Of a stretch of DNA of 64,000 nt, positions 36,829 to 49,900 are shown piece after piece. This stretch comes from Pycnopodia helianthoides (taxonomy: Eukaryota; Echinodermata; Asteroidea; Forcipulatida; Asteriidae), in NCBI GenBank assembly GCA_032158295.1, contig CM063248.1:2087773-2151772 (forward strand). Reading direction: 5' to 3'. Numbering within the stretch: the first letter of the stretch is position 1; each line of letters begins with the position of its first letter. Made by a program: the position numbers and the translations under genes. A model generated the notes under the pieces. It was not told the DNA's origin. It saw only the letters and a program-made list of their open reading frames with translations, and did not search any database.

Positions 36829-38181
36829 GAGAAAGAGGTAATTTTTCACCCAAAAATTCGAATCTTAGAACGTGCACCTGAAATCACACAATTCTATGCA
36901 ACAAGGGTGTTATTTCTTTCATTATTTTCTTTTAAATTTCGATGACCAATGAGCTCAAATTTTTGCAGTTTTTTATTTTGTGCATAAAAAAAATGTTGTC
37001 ATACATCAAGTGAGAGCGGTCTTTGACAATTACCAACAGCATACCCTGCCTTTAAAGCTTGATTAACAACTCATTGAGTTCTGAGGTGACATTGCACAGC
37101 CCTATTTCTCAGGTTGAAGCAATTAATTCTGATTGACAAAGACAAAAATAACTACCAATAGCTTAAAAAGTAAACACGCAGTGCGTTTCAATTCCAAGAT
37201 AATTGTCAATGCTGTGTTCATTATGCAAGACTATATCCCCAATTCAGCCTATTATGAAAACTACAAACAGCCACATTAAACACGTTCATGTTTGCCTCCC
37301 TGTTCCTTTTATGCAAATTATGTTGTACCCAGGGGCCGACCCTATTTTTAGCTCAGACGACCAGCCGGTAAGTGCTCCCCCTCTCAAAGCAATCCCTCAG
37401 AGCACCCCCCCCCCACCGCCTGATCATAACTCCGCTACGTACGCTGTCTGCTCATTTCTCGAGCAGCAGTGACGTCATCAATACGCAGCATTTCCATTCA
37501 CTGCTCTCGGCTCATTTACTGTCTTGCGGAGTCGACCCCGTTCACCTATACAGCAGCGCGTGGTTGTGCTTATCCCGTCGGAAAATTGCATTAAATTTCC
37601 TTCTTTGTATAGCATTACATGCGTTTATTGACACAAGAGCGACGGTAATCTATAAAAAGGGAAACTAAGACGATATGAGAGAGGCATTATTGGTCATATC
37701 CGAGCAGGCTTGATGTGTATAGATGCCAGTGGGCACTATTTAAACAACATTGCATTTTCGGCCTATACAAAATACTCCACATAACACAATCATTCGAGCC
37801 AAAATATGATAGGTGAAATTATGATATATGTGACACTGGATTCCTGGCATAATTCATCAGTCTCAATCTTCTGGTCACATTCTCTTCATGCATCTCCGGT
37901 TTCGTACTTTTAGCGAGAACATAATCAGCGCTCGTGACGGATGCATCTATAAAAGCAATCTAAATAATGAAAAGGATAACGTGATTTCTTGACCCTTCAT
38001 GCGCTGCTGCTGCCCTTTCATGACAAAAGCCATCTGTGTCGAGGAAACCTCATTGAAGTCAGCTCAAATTTAATTTGAGCCTGTGTCGGTGAAACCTTGT
38101 AATATGAGAATCACAATGCGGTTGATAAGACGTAATCAGGGATGCGTTCGAAATTGAGGAGATGATGATGATGACAACAAG
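36829..38181. other. Intergenic, upstream of the 38.2 kb candidate exon
   Basis: No family-supported frame. GC content and CpG rise from about 37370. The sequence just before 38182 is CpG-poorer with an ATG-ATG run. It may hold the promoter of the candidate gene. Confidence 0.4.
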
Positions 38182-38528
38182 ATGGCTGGCAGACACATCG
38201 GCACGACCGCGGGGTCCTTATTCCGCTTCCGCTCCAAGACGTCCTCATCCAGTGCACCATCACCGTCCGCATCATCGTCCAAATCGGCCAAGAATACCGC
38301 CACCACCATCTCGCCGACCCCGTCACTACCACCGGGGCATGTGTCCTCCGCCATCACAGCGGAGGAGAATCGTGGTCCAGTAGCGGCGGCGGCGGAGGAG
38401 ACGGGCCAGCAGCAGCGCCGGGGATGGGAGCACCGATTGCAGGCCGTTCGGAGCTGTGGGATAACGCTCCCAACCCGGGCAGAATCGAGATGTCAGAAGG
38501 CAGACGGAGCTATGGTGACATCAGTCAA
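38182..38528 (+). CDS. Candidate first coding exon of an unrecognised gene in a CpG-rich block
   Basis: ATG at 38182 in a good start context (AAGATGG) opens a frame rich in Ser, Pro and Ala, starting MAGRHIGTTAGSLFRFRSK, that runs to a possible donor CAAG|GTAAAC at 38528. The block is clearly richer in GC and CpG than its surroundings, as expected of a promoter and first exon. The final third looks more protein-like in the +1 frame (SELWDNAPNPGRIEMSEG..SYGDISQ), and the two frames meet in a GCG repeat near 38383-38396. Either a small indel sits in that repeat or one of the frames is not real. I find no convincing downstream exon, and I do not recognise the protein. It lies about 2.9 kb from the divergent CTSO start. 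Confidence 0.4.
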
Positions 38529-38814
38529 GGTAAACTTGCAGACGTTTTTAGTTAATTTTCAACAACAAAAAAACACGCGGGACGGATTCAAATTATTCAT
38601 GGGTTGCGCGTATAGCACAATGCATCTATTGGCAACCCATTTGACAATTTGTGGATAATAAGAAGAATATTGTTCTACATTATTTATCATGATGGGACGG
38701 TAAGTCATTTGATTTTGCAATATTCATTTGTGTATTTCATGTCAAACCTGCATCTTTACACTGATCATCTGCATGGAGGTATGCAAATGCTTCTTCAGAG
38801 GCCCCCCTCCCGTG

Positions 38815-38971
38815 GGGTCGATTTCACAAAACTCCTCCTAACTTAGGACTGAGTCCTAGGCAATGCTAAGAGATAGGACTAGTCCGAAGTACTGGTCCTA
38901 ACTTAGGACTAGTCCTATCTCTTAGCATTGCCTAGGACTAGTCCTAGGAAGAGTTTTGTGAAATCGACCCC
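38815..38971. mobile_element. Palindromic MITE, family F (copy 1)
   Basis: GGGGTCGATTTCACAAAACT at the left and its complement at the right. The arms repeat TAGGACTAGTCCTA and TTAGCATTGCCTAGGAC. Copies also lie at 48872 and 49024. Confidence 0.85.
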
Positions 38972-39118
38972 TGGACCACTAAAGCCCAAACCGCTCAACT
39001 CCTGCCAAGCTTACCAACATTTGAGATTCTCTGGAAAACGCCCCCCAACTCCCACCACACCTCCAATGCATGTGGAAAGATGATGTAAAAAATATCAATA
39101 GTTTCAAGATTACACAAC

Positions 39119-39497
39119 TTAAAGGGAGGGTATGACCTTTGGTATTTACTCCAAAATGAATGACCGTCAAAACTTACTTGGTGCGAAGCACTGCAGCTGT
39201 TGGTAACGTACAACATTTTGAGAAACAATTATCTTCAAAGGAATGTGGTTTAAGAGAAAAGGATTCAGAAACATTTCAATCTGAGAAACGTTTCTGCATG
39301 AAACATTTCTCAGATTGTGTATTCCACTTACGGATTATTCTTAGACAAAACCACTCAAGATTTTCGGCGATATCTTGAAAACGCTACCACATTTCGAACT
39401 GAAATTGTCACAGGTTAGTTATATTGTATATATCTACATTGTGTAGTATTAAAACAATCGAATGGTTCCAAAAACCTAATGTATACTTTGCCTTTAA
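39119..39497. mobile_element. TTAA-flanked MITE with central hairpin (family C relative)
   Basis: TTAA-AGGGAGGGTATGACCTTTGG at the left and TATACTTTGCCT-TTAA at the right. The centre 39280-39313 is TGAGAAACGTTTCTGCATGAAACATTTCTCA, a hairpin shared with 5617, 23908 and 61234. Confidence 0.75.
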
Positions 39498-39789
39498 AGA
39501 AAAACTTTAATAATGCCAGTTCGGGGGAACCATGGGTTCTGAACGTTTTCAGAAATTGATGGTCCGACTGCAATAGGTTTTACACCGTGAAAATGCCTAT
39601 CATGTCACACAGTGTAACACACAGTCTGCATGCCCCACATTGACAACATTAAAAATTCAGCATATAGTGTAATACAACTCCAAACTCAAAGTTGCATGGC
39701 CCCCATTTTTGCCGAAAGAATTGTTTTAAAAGGTTGTTTTCTCTGAAAGTAGTTTGACAGATGTTGCTGTTTCAAAATGAAAAACGCAC

Positions 39790-40183
39790 TTAGAGGAACA
39801 TTACAGAGTTGGTAAGAAAAAAACTTGTGAAATATACTTTTTGATCACAGATTTACATAAAACTTACACGGTCTAATGATGATGATAGTAGAAAACATCC
39901 CTTGAAATATTTCTGTCTGAAATGCCATATTTGATGAGAAATGAATAAACTAATTTTCCGATTGGAGTTTTTCGCTCAGTGAGCGTTTTATTCAATTGTT
40001 GAATCTATATGATTTCATGCAAATGTGTAACCGGTTTTTCACTATTTTCTCGTGACCAAGATGGCCGATCGATCTCAAACTTCTACAGGTTTGTCAGTTT
40101 ATGTATATGGTGGATTACATAAAGTGTTTACACTGCCAGCAACTGTTTTGTTAGCAAAAACCAATTCTGTAATGTTCCTTTAA
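39790..40183. mobile_element. TTAA-type MITE, family A (copy 4)
   Basis: The left target reads TTAG, the right TTAA. The interior matches 14-360 throughout. Confidence 0.85.
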
Positions 40184-40403
40184 ACTTTGCATGTGCCACG
40201 TACAACCCCCAAAATACACATTACACGCAAAATTAGTTTTTAAATTAACTATCGCTCTTTAGCAGAATGTGCCCGCGGCAAAGTCGGGCAGGGTGCCTTC
40301 TTGTCCACACACGCTGATCAGGTTACGCGTGACACAGGTTATGTATTTATTATAATTTTGTTGTGCACACTTCCCCCGTGCCATTTTCTTGTTTGTCACC
40401 TTT

Positions 40404-40758
40404 TTAAAGGGGCACTTTTCCTTGGATTGGGCGATTTGGGCTATAAAGAGCTTTTGTTAGGAAATTAATACGGTTGGAAGATCTTTAAACAAAAAAGTAG
40501 AATATAATGATCCACACAAAATATGCCTCAAATTATGTGGTTTTCTATGTTTACTTCGTGAACTAACACAATCCGCCATTTTGTGGAGTCAATTTTTTGT
40601 TTTGGTCTGCAATGGCAGACCGTGTTGTTTCACGAAGTAAAAGAAAAAAGACAATCGAGGCACGATTATTCTTTTAAAACATCTTTCCAACCTTATTCAT
40701 TTCAACAAACCCTTTTAAAAGCCCAAATTGCTCAATCCAAGGCGAAGTGCCCCTCTAA
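40404..40758. mobile_element. Palindromic MITE, family D (copy 2)
   Basis: TTAA-AGGGGCACTTTTCCTTGG at the left, CCAAGGCGAAGTGCCCCT at the right. The interior shares AGTAGAATATAATGATCCACAC and the GCCATTTTGTGGAGTC centre with 14130-14495. Confidence 0.75.
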
Positions 40759-40867
40759 CTCAGAGAATTGCCAAAAACCTTGTTGTACTCGGAGCACTCC
40801 ATTCTTTTGACATACGAACTGTTTATTTTTGTTGATGAAAACGAGGCCGTTGCTGATTCCCTTTTCA

Positions 40868-41170
40868 TTAAAGGAACATTACAGAATTGGTTTTTGCTAA
40901 CAAAACAGTTGCTGGCAGTGTAAGCACTTTATGTAATCCACCATATACATAAATTTACTATAACCTGTAGAAGTTTGAGATCGATCGGCCATCTGGGTCA
41001 CGAGAAAATAGTGAAAAACCGATTACACATTTTTCATGAAATCATATAGATTAAACAAATGAATAAAACGCTCACTGAGCAATAAACTCCAATCGGAAAG
41101 TTAGTTTATTCATTTCTCATCAAATATGGCATTTCAGACAGAAATATTTCAAGGGATGTTTTCTACTAGA
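40868..41170. mobile_element. TTAA-type MITE, family A (copy 5, inverted, truncated)
   Basis: TTAA-AGGAACATTACAGAATTGG at the left. It runs as the 36434 copy to GGGATGTTTTCTACTA and then stops at an AGAAGAAGAAG-rich stretch, so the right end is missing. Confidence 0.85.
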
Positions 41171-42239
41171 AAATAGAAGAATTGAAGATGGCATGTCAAG
41201 AAAACGCCAAGAGAAGCCTGAAACTGAAGAAGAAGAAGAAATAGAAGAAGGGGGGGGGGTAAACCAACAAGGGGGGGGGGTGTGGACGTCATGTTTCCAT
41301 CCGATCCATTTGCCATATTCTCTAGAAAATGACAGTGATGTCAATTAATGTCAATTTGGTTCACTGACGTGATGGGTACTTCACTGAAAATGCGTCTCCG
41401 TATTACGGCAAATTCTGTCCACATATACAATCATTTTGACGTGAGCACATGCAATCTCTGGAAGCAGACCGTGTCTGCCTGCTCTTTGGGGATATTTTGC
41501 GGCCCGACTCCCCATTCGTAAAAATCAATGGCGTGTAAAAGTCCCCTACCCCCCCCCCCCCTCAGATAGCCTTATGCCTATATAATATCACCTTATCTCC
41601 GCTGCTTGATTAATGGAAAGCAGAAAAAAAATTCAATGTCAACATTGAAACGGCTCTAGAAGACTGTAATACTTCCGGCAGTTTCTTATAATGTAAATAA
41701 CATAATGCATGTCTGGTTTCTCGAGCCCCCCAAATCCTATTAAGGGTGCACTCCACTTAAAGGAGAGAAACAGAGCGACGGCCGCTCAGGTATGTTTTTA
41801 TTTGGAGGGAAAATAACTCGACGGGCCTTGGGACTCCCCATATCAAATTGAGCAGAGGATAAAAGTTCAAGAGTCAATTATGGATAATTTTTCCTCTGCT
41901 GTAAAAAGCTGTGAGACTGCTAGGTAGTTTTTAAAAATTGAATTCATGAATATTTAACATTGTGCACTATGTGTGCACCCATTGGACGGCTACGGCTATA
42001 GATTTACCGGGTCATACATGCGTTGCGGCCTTAGCAACAGCCGTAGTCGTATAGCTGTACCTGCCAATTCGGATACGGCCTAATGTCTCCCGAGCTTTCA
42101 CTGCCTGCAGCTGTGTTTAGATAATGTGCACCATTGATAGAACTCTACATCGTGGCCAATTAATGTCACGGCTCTGCTACTGCGGAGTATGCGCTTCCGA
42201 TCACCATTCACCGCTGATAAGGTAATCACCGGGTGCACT

Positions 42240-42565
42240 ATAGAACCGTTATCATGGTGAGGCCATCTTGAGTTTCTCCAATTCAAACTAATGTAACCAA
42301 ACCGAGGCTGGAAGGAGAATTAGTCTGGTTCCTTTTGTACATAGAATATCAGCATTTATTACTATTATTGGATGCAAGGAACATGACCAAGATGGTGGCA
42401 GCATGATATCATGGTGCGGCCATCTTGATTTTCTCCTCAAATCAATTTAACCAAACCGAGGCTGGAAGTGTCAATAGTTAGGTTCCTCTTTGAATAATGA
42501 ATATTAGCATCCATTACTGCTGTTGGGTACGAGAAACATGACCGAGACGGTGGCAGCATGATAAA
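42240..42565. repeat. Tandem duplication, about 160-bp unit
   Basis: ATCATGGTGAGGCCATCTTGA, AACCAAACCGAGGCTGGAAG and GATGGTGGCAGCATGAT recur in the same order about 160 bp later (ATCATGGTGCGGCCATCTTGA and so on). The two units differ by substitutions and small indels. Confidence 0.75.
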
Positions 42566-43046
42566 GTCTACAGCTGTGTAAAATGAAGAATGCTTTATTT
42601 GTCACACCAAATTACGCGCGCGCACCTGCTAACATGTAAAGTATACGGTTACGTTTTCTGCTCCGAAGTATAAGTAGAATCGTGCAATTGGGCCAGGGTC
42701 ACGAGTCGAGGCATCTTGTATGCGAGGACCTCAGTCTATATTTATACAAAGTGTTTATCTTTTTGGTTTTACGTCCTGATGTTAACCCTATAACAGTGCC
42801 CGACGTGTATAATGCTATGCGCTATAAATTAATAAACATTTTAATTTGCATTAAATTTTGTGTGTGCAAATTATTATGGCTGCAGTAATTTGGCGTAACC
42901 GAGGGTGGGGGCAGGGGTCGGGCAAGGGGGCGATCTACTAAGAACCCTTGCCCACCCTCTTGCCACTCCCATCCCAAATTATGCCATTGCCTCCGCTTGC
43001 AATTGCCACGCCAAATGAAAATGGCTGGTAACGCTAATGAGTAAAA

Positions 43047-43240
<194 letters not shown>

Positions 43241-43864
43241 CATCTTCAAATAAATTTCTTGTCTCAAAAATCGGGCTTAGAAACTCCAATAGCAGCGGCG
43301 ACAGAGGGCTACTATATACTAACAATGAATTCGTTTCTATTAAAAATGATGCCCGGCCATTATCAATTTCAGATTCTTTGTACAAGCTAAACTTTATAAT
43401 AAAGCAGCTAATAAGTTGGCAACGAAGTTCAATCAATTTGTATTGTCCATACAGCTCTCGGGCTTGGTCAATTTTAGGCTCCTGCTTCACTCCGTAGAGG
43501 TTTCATTTTCTACCTCCATGGTTTCTCACCAAAAACATGGCTCTTGTTTTATGGCTCTGCCATAATTATGGGTCACCATCATGCACGCGAAATGAAGCTC
43601 CAAAAAGAAGCGTGACTGCAGTTATTATTGATAATCCCGATCGCCTTGGGTTGAAACCGACGCAGGAATATAGGAAGATGAGATCGTCGTTGAAATTATA
43701 ATTTTTTCTGTTGAGCCCCGACCTTTGATGAATGCCAGTCATTTACGGGTAATTTATAGGTCATTTTATTGGCCCATAATGATGGACTACGTCATCAGAA
43801 TTTTATGACGGCCTTTCTGTCACTATAAATCGGTCGTACTTGAATTAAGATTTAACCAATTTCC

Positions 43865-43870
43865 ATGAAG
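43865..43870 (+). CDS. WDR19: Alternative WDR19 first coding exon (upstream copy)
   Basis: ATGAAG followed by GTAAGT at 43871. Met-Lys plus exon 2 (RVFTL) gives the conserved WDR19 start. The 60-70 bases in front resemble those before the copy at 46949: GACGGC-TTTCTGTCA, a CG-TCGT stretch, TATAAATC, then TTTAA-CAA--ACCATGAAGGTAAG-like sequence. Either copy could act as promoter and exon 1. A degenerate LINE fills much of the space between them. Confidence 0.5.
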
Positions 43871-44539
43871 GTAAGTATCTGCTATCCCTTGCGCTAAGTT
43901 TGCCTGCCCTTTAAAAAAACTCCCGGGTCAGATTGACCCGGAGTTTCGGATCCTGTAGACGATGTGACCTGTGACATCACATGTTTACAAAAGAGCCACA
44001 GAGCCTGGACTTCCGACGGGCACATTATTTTTGCACAGAGTCAATGGAAGAATACAACAAATCTTATGTTTTATGGAAATCGCACTGTCTGATTTTCCTC
44101 AACTTTTGATATGAAGAAAGGGGGGACATCTCAAAAGCTGTACAGCTGTTGCTTTTTGTAACTTTTGAATTTATGTGAAAATTATGACACAAAATATAGA
44201 TTTTCCCATTGAGCCTGTGTAGCATCTTACCCGTCAGGAAATGCATTATAATGTACGAGGTCACCACTCTGTAAACAAATGTAACATGGTCTATAGTGGG
44301 CCTGACCCATTTCTGTAGGCTGACCCGGAAAGAGGATAAAAAAACGTGGGATTTTAACTCGGATTAAACGTCTTTTTGACGCATTTCTGAGTCATTTTGA
44401 CACAGATTCCGGGTCAAATGGACCCAGAGATGGGTCAAGCACCACGGGACCCGGATCCGGGTCAAACTGAGAAGTTTTTCTGGGTGTGACACATGAGTTT
44501 GTTTGTTTATTTGTTTGTTTGTTTGGTTTATTTCCATTT

Positions 44540-46680
44540 GCAAAACGTGTAAATACATAAAATAACAACTGTTATAATAGTAATAAAAAAAATGTAATAA
44601 AAAAAAGTACAAATGGAGGTAACATCCAGAGGAGGTATAACCCTCCTGTAGTGGAGTACCCAGACTGCTATTGGTTCCTAATATACATGTATATATATGT
44701 ATTTGTTATATATTCATATTTATTAATTGCATGCGAAAATTTAATATACTATCCCGAGGTCAACAAATAAAAGACTACAAATATGATAAAGAAAGAATAA
44801 AATATAATGATTAAAGCCCTGCTGATTTTGAGCATGAATGAAACAAGAAGTTAATGCAATGAAAATGTTTATATTATTAATGCCCTGCTGATAGCATGAA
44901 TGACATGAGAAGTTAACGCAAAGAAATTGTTTATACTTGTCCAAATAAAACTCTTTGAGATGGGTAAGGAAATGCTTCCTTGATATACCAGTAAATTCAT
45001 TTCTCAGGCAAACAGGAAGGGAGTTAACAATTTTAGGTAGAAGTTTGCGATAATTGGAAGAAACCACATCCACTCTACAAATATCAGAAAGACGAATAAG
45101 ATTATCTTGTCTTGTTGCGAAAGGATGAAAGTCCCGATTCAAAGGAAAATACGAAGACGGACTTAAATTAACCGGGAGCAAATTGTGTATATAATGCATG
45201 GCAATTTGGACATTAAAAATATCCTCCAGCTTCAGAAGTTTATATTTGAAACAAAGAGGAGTGGTATGTGCATTGTACTGAGCATGACACGCATTACGAA
45301 TACATTTGTTTTGAAGAGTTATAAGTCTTTTAAACAAGGAGGGGTACACCTTTATCATGCCACCCCAGGCCAGGAGGCCATAGTTTAAATAGGGGTTAAC
45401 TAAACTCTTATAAACGGCCAAACTGTCTTTTACTCTCAAAGTATTCTTAGTTCTGTTGATAATGTAATTACATTTAGAAACTTTATTACATACAAGGTTA
45501 ATTTGCTCTTTCCAGAGCATATTCTTATCAGTGATTAGGCCAAGAAAAGTAGTAGAGAAAACCTTATTAATAATAACATTTTCTAGATAACGTGAGACAT
45601 CAGGTAAAAATCGTTCTCTTTGCTGCAAAGAATAACAAATATAGTGTGTTTTATCAGGATGGATTTTTAACTTATTGGCTCTAAACTAATCTTGTAGCAC
45701 CCTCAAATCATCATTCACAGCATTAGCCAGAACCTGCAAATTCTGCCCGGTGGCAAAAAGTGTTGTATCATCAGCAAAGAGAATCGGTTTTAACAAGGAG
45801 CAACACAAAGGCAAATCATTAACATAAATCAAAAATAACAATGGCCCTAGTGTAGAACCCTGGGGGTATTCCCCAAGTAGTATTACAAGTCCTGGATTTG
45901 ACACCATCTAAAACCACAAACTGTTTACGATCTTTTAAATAACTTGTAAACCAGTCAAGTGCAATTCCACGAATACCATAATAATGAATTTTACGTATGA
46001 GGATGTGATGATTGACAGTGTCAAAAGCTTTTGTAATATCGAGAAAAACAGCAAGAGATATATCAGACGGATCTTTGTTAACAGAATCAGACAGATTATT
46101 GTACAAATCTAATATGGCATGAACAGTTGATCTACCCGCACGAAATTCATATTGATTTGCAGAAAGTAACTCATTGGAATTAAGAAAAGACAATATACGA
46201 CTGTGCATAAGTTTTTCTAGCACTTTGGAGCAGGTATTAATTAATGAGATAGGACGGTAATTACCTGGATCCTGGGGATTACCTTTCTTAAAAACAGGAA
46301 CAACTTTAGCAAATTTGTAAATGTCAGGAAAAGTACCCTGTTCAAAGGAAGTATTAAAAATATTAGATAACGGAACAGAAACCAAGTCAATAACATCCCT
46401 TAGAACAGAGTTACTAACTTCATCAGAGCCAGAACTATTTTTGTTCTGAAACTTAGTAACAATTTTGACAATTTCCCTGGATCAGTAGGAGTAAGAAAAA
46501 ATGCATTAGGAGCAGAAGTTGCAAAATTAACATAATAATTAAAATCTTTATCCGAATCTGGAACGGTCCTAGAAGTAATGTCCCTTACAGTACAAAAATG
46601 TTGATTGAGTATGGAATTCAAGAATAACTCTTTATTAAAAATATTACTATTGATTTTGTATAATTCTTATGAAACGTTTT
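44540..46680 (-). mobile_element. Degenerate non-LTR retrotransposon (LINE) fragment with reverse transcriptase
   Basis: On the minus strand, three broken reading frames give an RT domain and the typical C-terminal region: YRPISL near 46260, FLDITKAFDTVNH near 46020-46060, a QGSTLGPLLFLIYVNDLP block near 45800-45870 in another frame, FADD near 45770, then a 295-residue stretch from 45628 with LNYGLLAWGG and NKCIRN that is usual behind the RT in CR1/Jockey-like elements. The frame switch near 45860-45890 and the stop near 45688 show that it is dead. No endonuclease is seen, so it is 5' truncated. The 3' side is A-rich on its own strand. It lies between the two WDR19 first exons. Confidence 0.85.
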
Positions 46681-46948
46681 TGTTTTTGGATGTCTTGAAT
46701 TAGATCTGGAAGAATGTGTTCAAGGTTCCGCTGTTGTGCCATTGATTAATTAAAAGGATTTTGAAAAAAAAGAGTGGGACCACAAACAAAACAACATATC
46801 TGACTGGCCAATGGTTAATAAATAGACTATCGCAATGCATGATGGGAGCACATACTTGCAAAAGCATAGTGGCTCTTGATCTTAAGACGGCATTTCTGTC
46901 AAAGTCATGATCGATCGTCCTTTATAAATCAACTTTTAAACAACTACC

Positions 46949-46954
46949 ATGAAG
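46949..46954 (+). CDS. WDR19: Alternative WDR19 first coding exon (downstream copy)
   Basis: ACCATGAAG followed by GTAAGA at 46955. The upstream leader (about 46880-46948) is a diverged copy of the one before 43865. It is nearer to exon 2 (1.4 kb). The sequence alone cannot say which copy is used. Confidence 0.55.
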
Positions 46955-49900
46955 GTAAGAATTATCCGTGAAATTATATATAGTATTCTGTACATTTTCA
47001 AATGCTTAAATGCGTTTTCGGATCGACACGATCGAAATTTGCTGCAAATAAATGCACTTGCCAGTGTGTCTAGCAACGGTAAACAACCACGTATTTATAT
47101 GCTGCAAATACATTCAGGATTGTTTTTCCGACATATGGTTGGTTGTAAATTACACAGATTTTCATGAAGTGATTGTTAAATTACGTTTGATATTGATTTA
47201 GAATAAATAATACTATTAATAGTGGGTGTCTATGCTCAATACATAGATTAGATTAGTACCCCATAGTGCAATCAATGTTTTAGCCAGGATTTGGTGAAAA
47301 AAGGGTGTCCAAATTTGCTGGAAATTTCAAAACTTGGCGTCCAAATTGTTCACTTACAATAAATGACAGATAAAACAGGGTGCCCAAATTTAAAACAGGG
47401 TGTTCAAAAGACACCCAGACACCCCTCTCACGAACAAACATGACAAAGCCTCACAAGCATTGTGAATGTGTGATGGGAAAGTTTTAGCGGTGTAGTAATG
47501 CAAAAGAAACTGAACAACCAATATGAAAACGAAAAGCGTTAAGGAGGCCCAAAATGTTACACTCCTATAGGCCCTATAACATATAAGGCTCACAGGGGAG
47601 CCTTATATAGTTTCTAGAAGTAGGCGTACGCCAAGCATGATCTATTCAACACGTTGAAATTGAATGTAAACTCTAGTGATAGTTTTTTGTCAAAAAGTGT
47701 TTTTACAAGACCAGAATCAAAATGAGAAAATGTTGGCTAAAATTCTGTATCCGTCTGCCGTTTTATCTCCCTTAATTTAAGTCGAACTATCTTGACCTGT
47801 CCAGAAGGGTTGACAGAATGTATACAGAGAGGCACAGGCAGTCTTTGAAGTATTACAATATGTCAAAATCATGAAAAATATGCCATTTTCGAGTCCACGG
47901 TGGTCTTGGCAACACTGCTCGCTACACTCCATTTAAGTTCCTTTGGGCAGCTACCAATTCCTCCAGAGGAATATTTTTAAAAAGAGATCAAGTCCAACAT
48001 CCATTAAAAAATTGAATAAATCTGTTAATATCAGGGTTCTGCCCAGGATTTCTTTAGTGGTGGAAAAACGTTTCCCTGGAAACCATTGCGAGATGGATCA
48101 ATTACACAGTAGATCATAAAAATATACTCAAATCATTGTAGTATTCAAAATTAATGGCTTCGGATCTTTAAAAATCCTTTGAAAGGAAATTGCAAGTGTA
48201 ATTTAAAAATTTGGAAAATGTGTGGTGGTCGGAAACAGAGAAAATTCTGCCAGTGGTGGTTGGGGAATCCTGAGTGCCGGGCAGGTTTTCCGGCACCGAC
48301 CACTGTGGGCAGAACCCTGTAATATATATCCAGTATTTTGATATAATTTTCCTTTGTATTTTTCACAGCGGGTATTCACCCTTTCGGAGAGAACGCATGG
48401 GCCAGGGCATATACAATTTGCCTGGCAAACAACGCTGGGGAACTACTTGGCGACCACCGGGCAGAACAACACAGTGCATCTGTATGACCGACACGGGGAA
48501 TTAAAAGATGAAATTAGTTTACCGGGGTAAGTGTGGATTAGAGTAAATAGTGTCTACTGACCCCTTAGGGGTTATTCAGAATATTCAATGTTTCAAAATG
48601 TCAATTTAAAAAAAAATTGTTTTGACCCACCCACCCACCCACCAAAAGTTTTGATTTTTAAGTGTTGACAGACTGTTTAACCCTATACACTGAAGACAAA
48701 GTAATGCCTCAAATGAAGCAGATATTTTAGATCGGTGCTCTCCCAGCTGAGGAGTTTTCAATGGCTTTTCCGGGCTTCAAGCATGTAACTTTGTAGTTGA
48801 AACAGAAGGGACAATCCTTACCATCTTCCCATTAGACAATGAAGCCAAGGGACCATCAAAAGTGACCAGCAGCCAATTTCACGAAGCGCTAGGACGGATT
48901 AATCCTAACTCGTCCTAACTTAGGATGGGTTCAATGTGTCCTAACATCTATGGATACGGAACTTAACTTGTCCTAAGTCCTAAGATTAATCCTAAGTTAG
49001 GAAGAGTTTGGTGAAATCGACGGCTGGGGTCAATTTCACAAAACTCTTCCTAACTTAGGACTAGTCCTATAGGCAATGCTAAGAGATAGGACTAGTCTTA
49101 AGTTAGGACCAGTAATTCCTATTTCTCAGCAGTGCCTAGGACTAGTCCTAAGTTGGGAAGAGTTTTGTGAAATCGACCCCTGTACTGTGACCCGTAGGCC
49201 TGCATAGGTAATAGAAGAAAGCCAAATTGATCAAGACGTTTGTCAGTAGTACGGCACGTTCGCTAAACAGTATATGATGACTTCAACCGTAAGATGTGAC
49301 TTTCTCTACAGGTATTGCACAGGGCTCGGATGGGACAAAGATGGCGACACGCTGGCCATGATCTGTGACCGTAGCAGCGTGGTGTTCCTGTGGGATGCCA
49401 ACACTCATCGGTCACTCCAGGTGGAGAGCGGCTTCAAGGACACCTTATGCTATCTCCTGTGGTCCAAGGTCGGTCCGCAGTTGGCCATCGGGACCAGTAA
49501 GGGAAGCTTGCTGATATACAACCATCAGACATCAAGGTAAAGACTTTAAAACTCGCTTCCCCAAGTCTTCTGTGTACAGTCGACTCCCGTTAATATGAGC
49601 TCGCATATTACGAGGTTCCGGTTAATACGAGGTTTTTAGCCGGTCCCGAACTGCCCCGTGTGTGTTTTAATGCATTTAAATAGGGATAATACGAGCACGG
49701 TAGTAGCGAGAACACGGTTACAACGAGGTAATTTTGTCGGCCCGTTACGAGCAAAACATTGTTTTCAACCCTTTTGTAACGAGAATAATAAAAACCCAAT
49801 AAAGGAAATACCTTCAACAGCCTGAAAATCGTTATTTATGGCTTGTAAGACAATCAATAGAGGTGCTAACTGGACGCTATCGCTAGCAATACTAATTCGA

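Noticed and set aside
41170..41345. Possible exon rich in Lys/Glu after the truncated MITE
   Set aside because: GAA repeats and G runs explain the frame, and no donor or family match was found.
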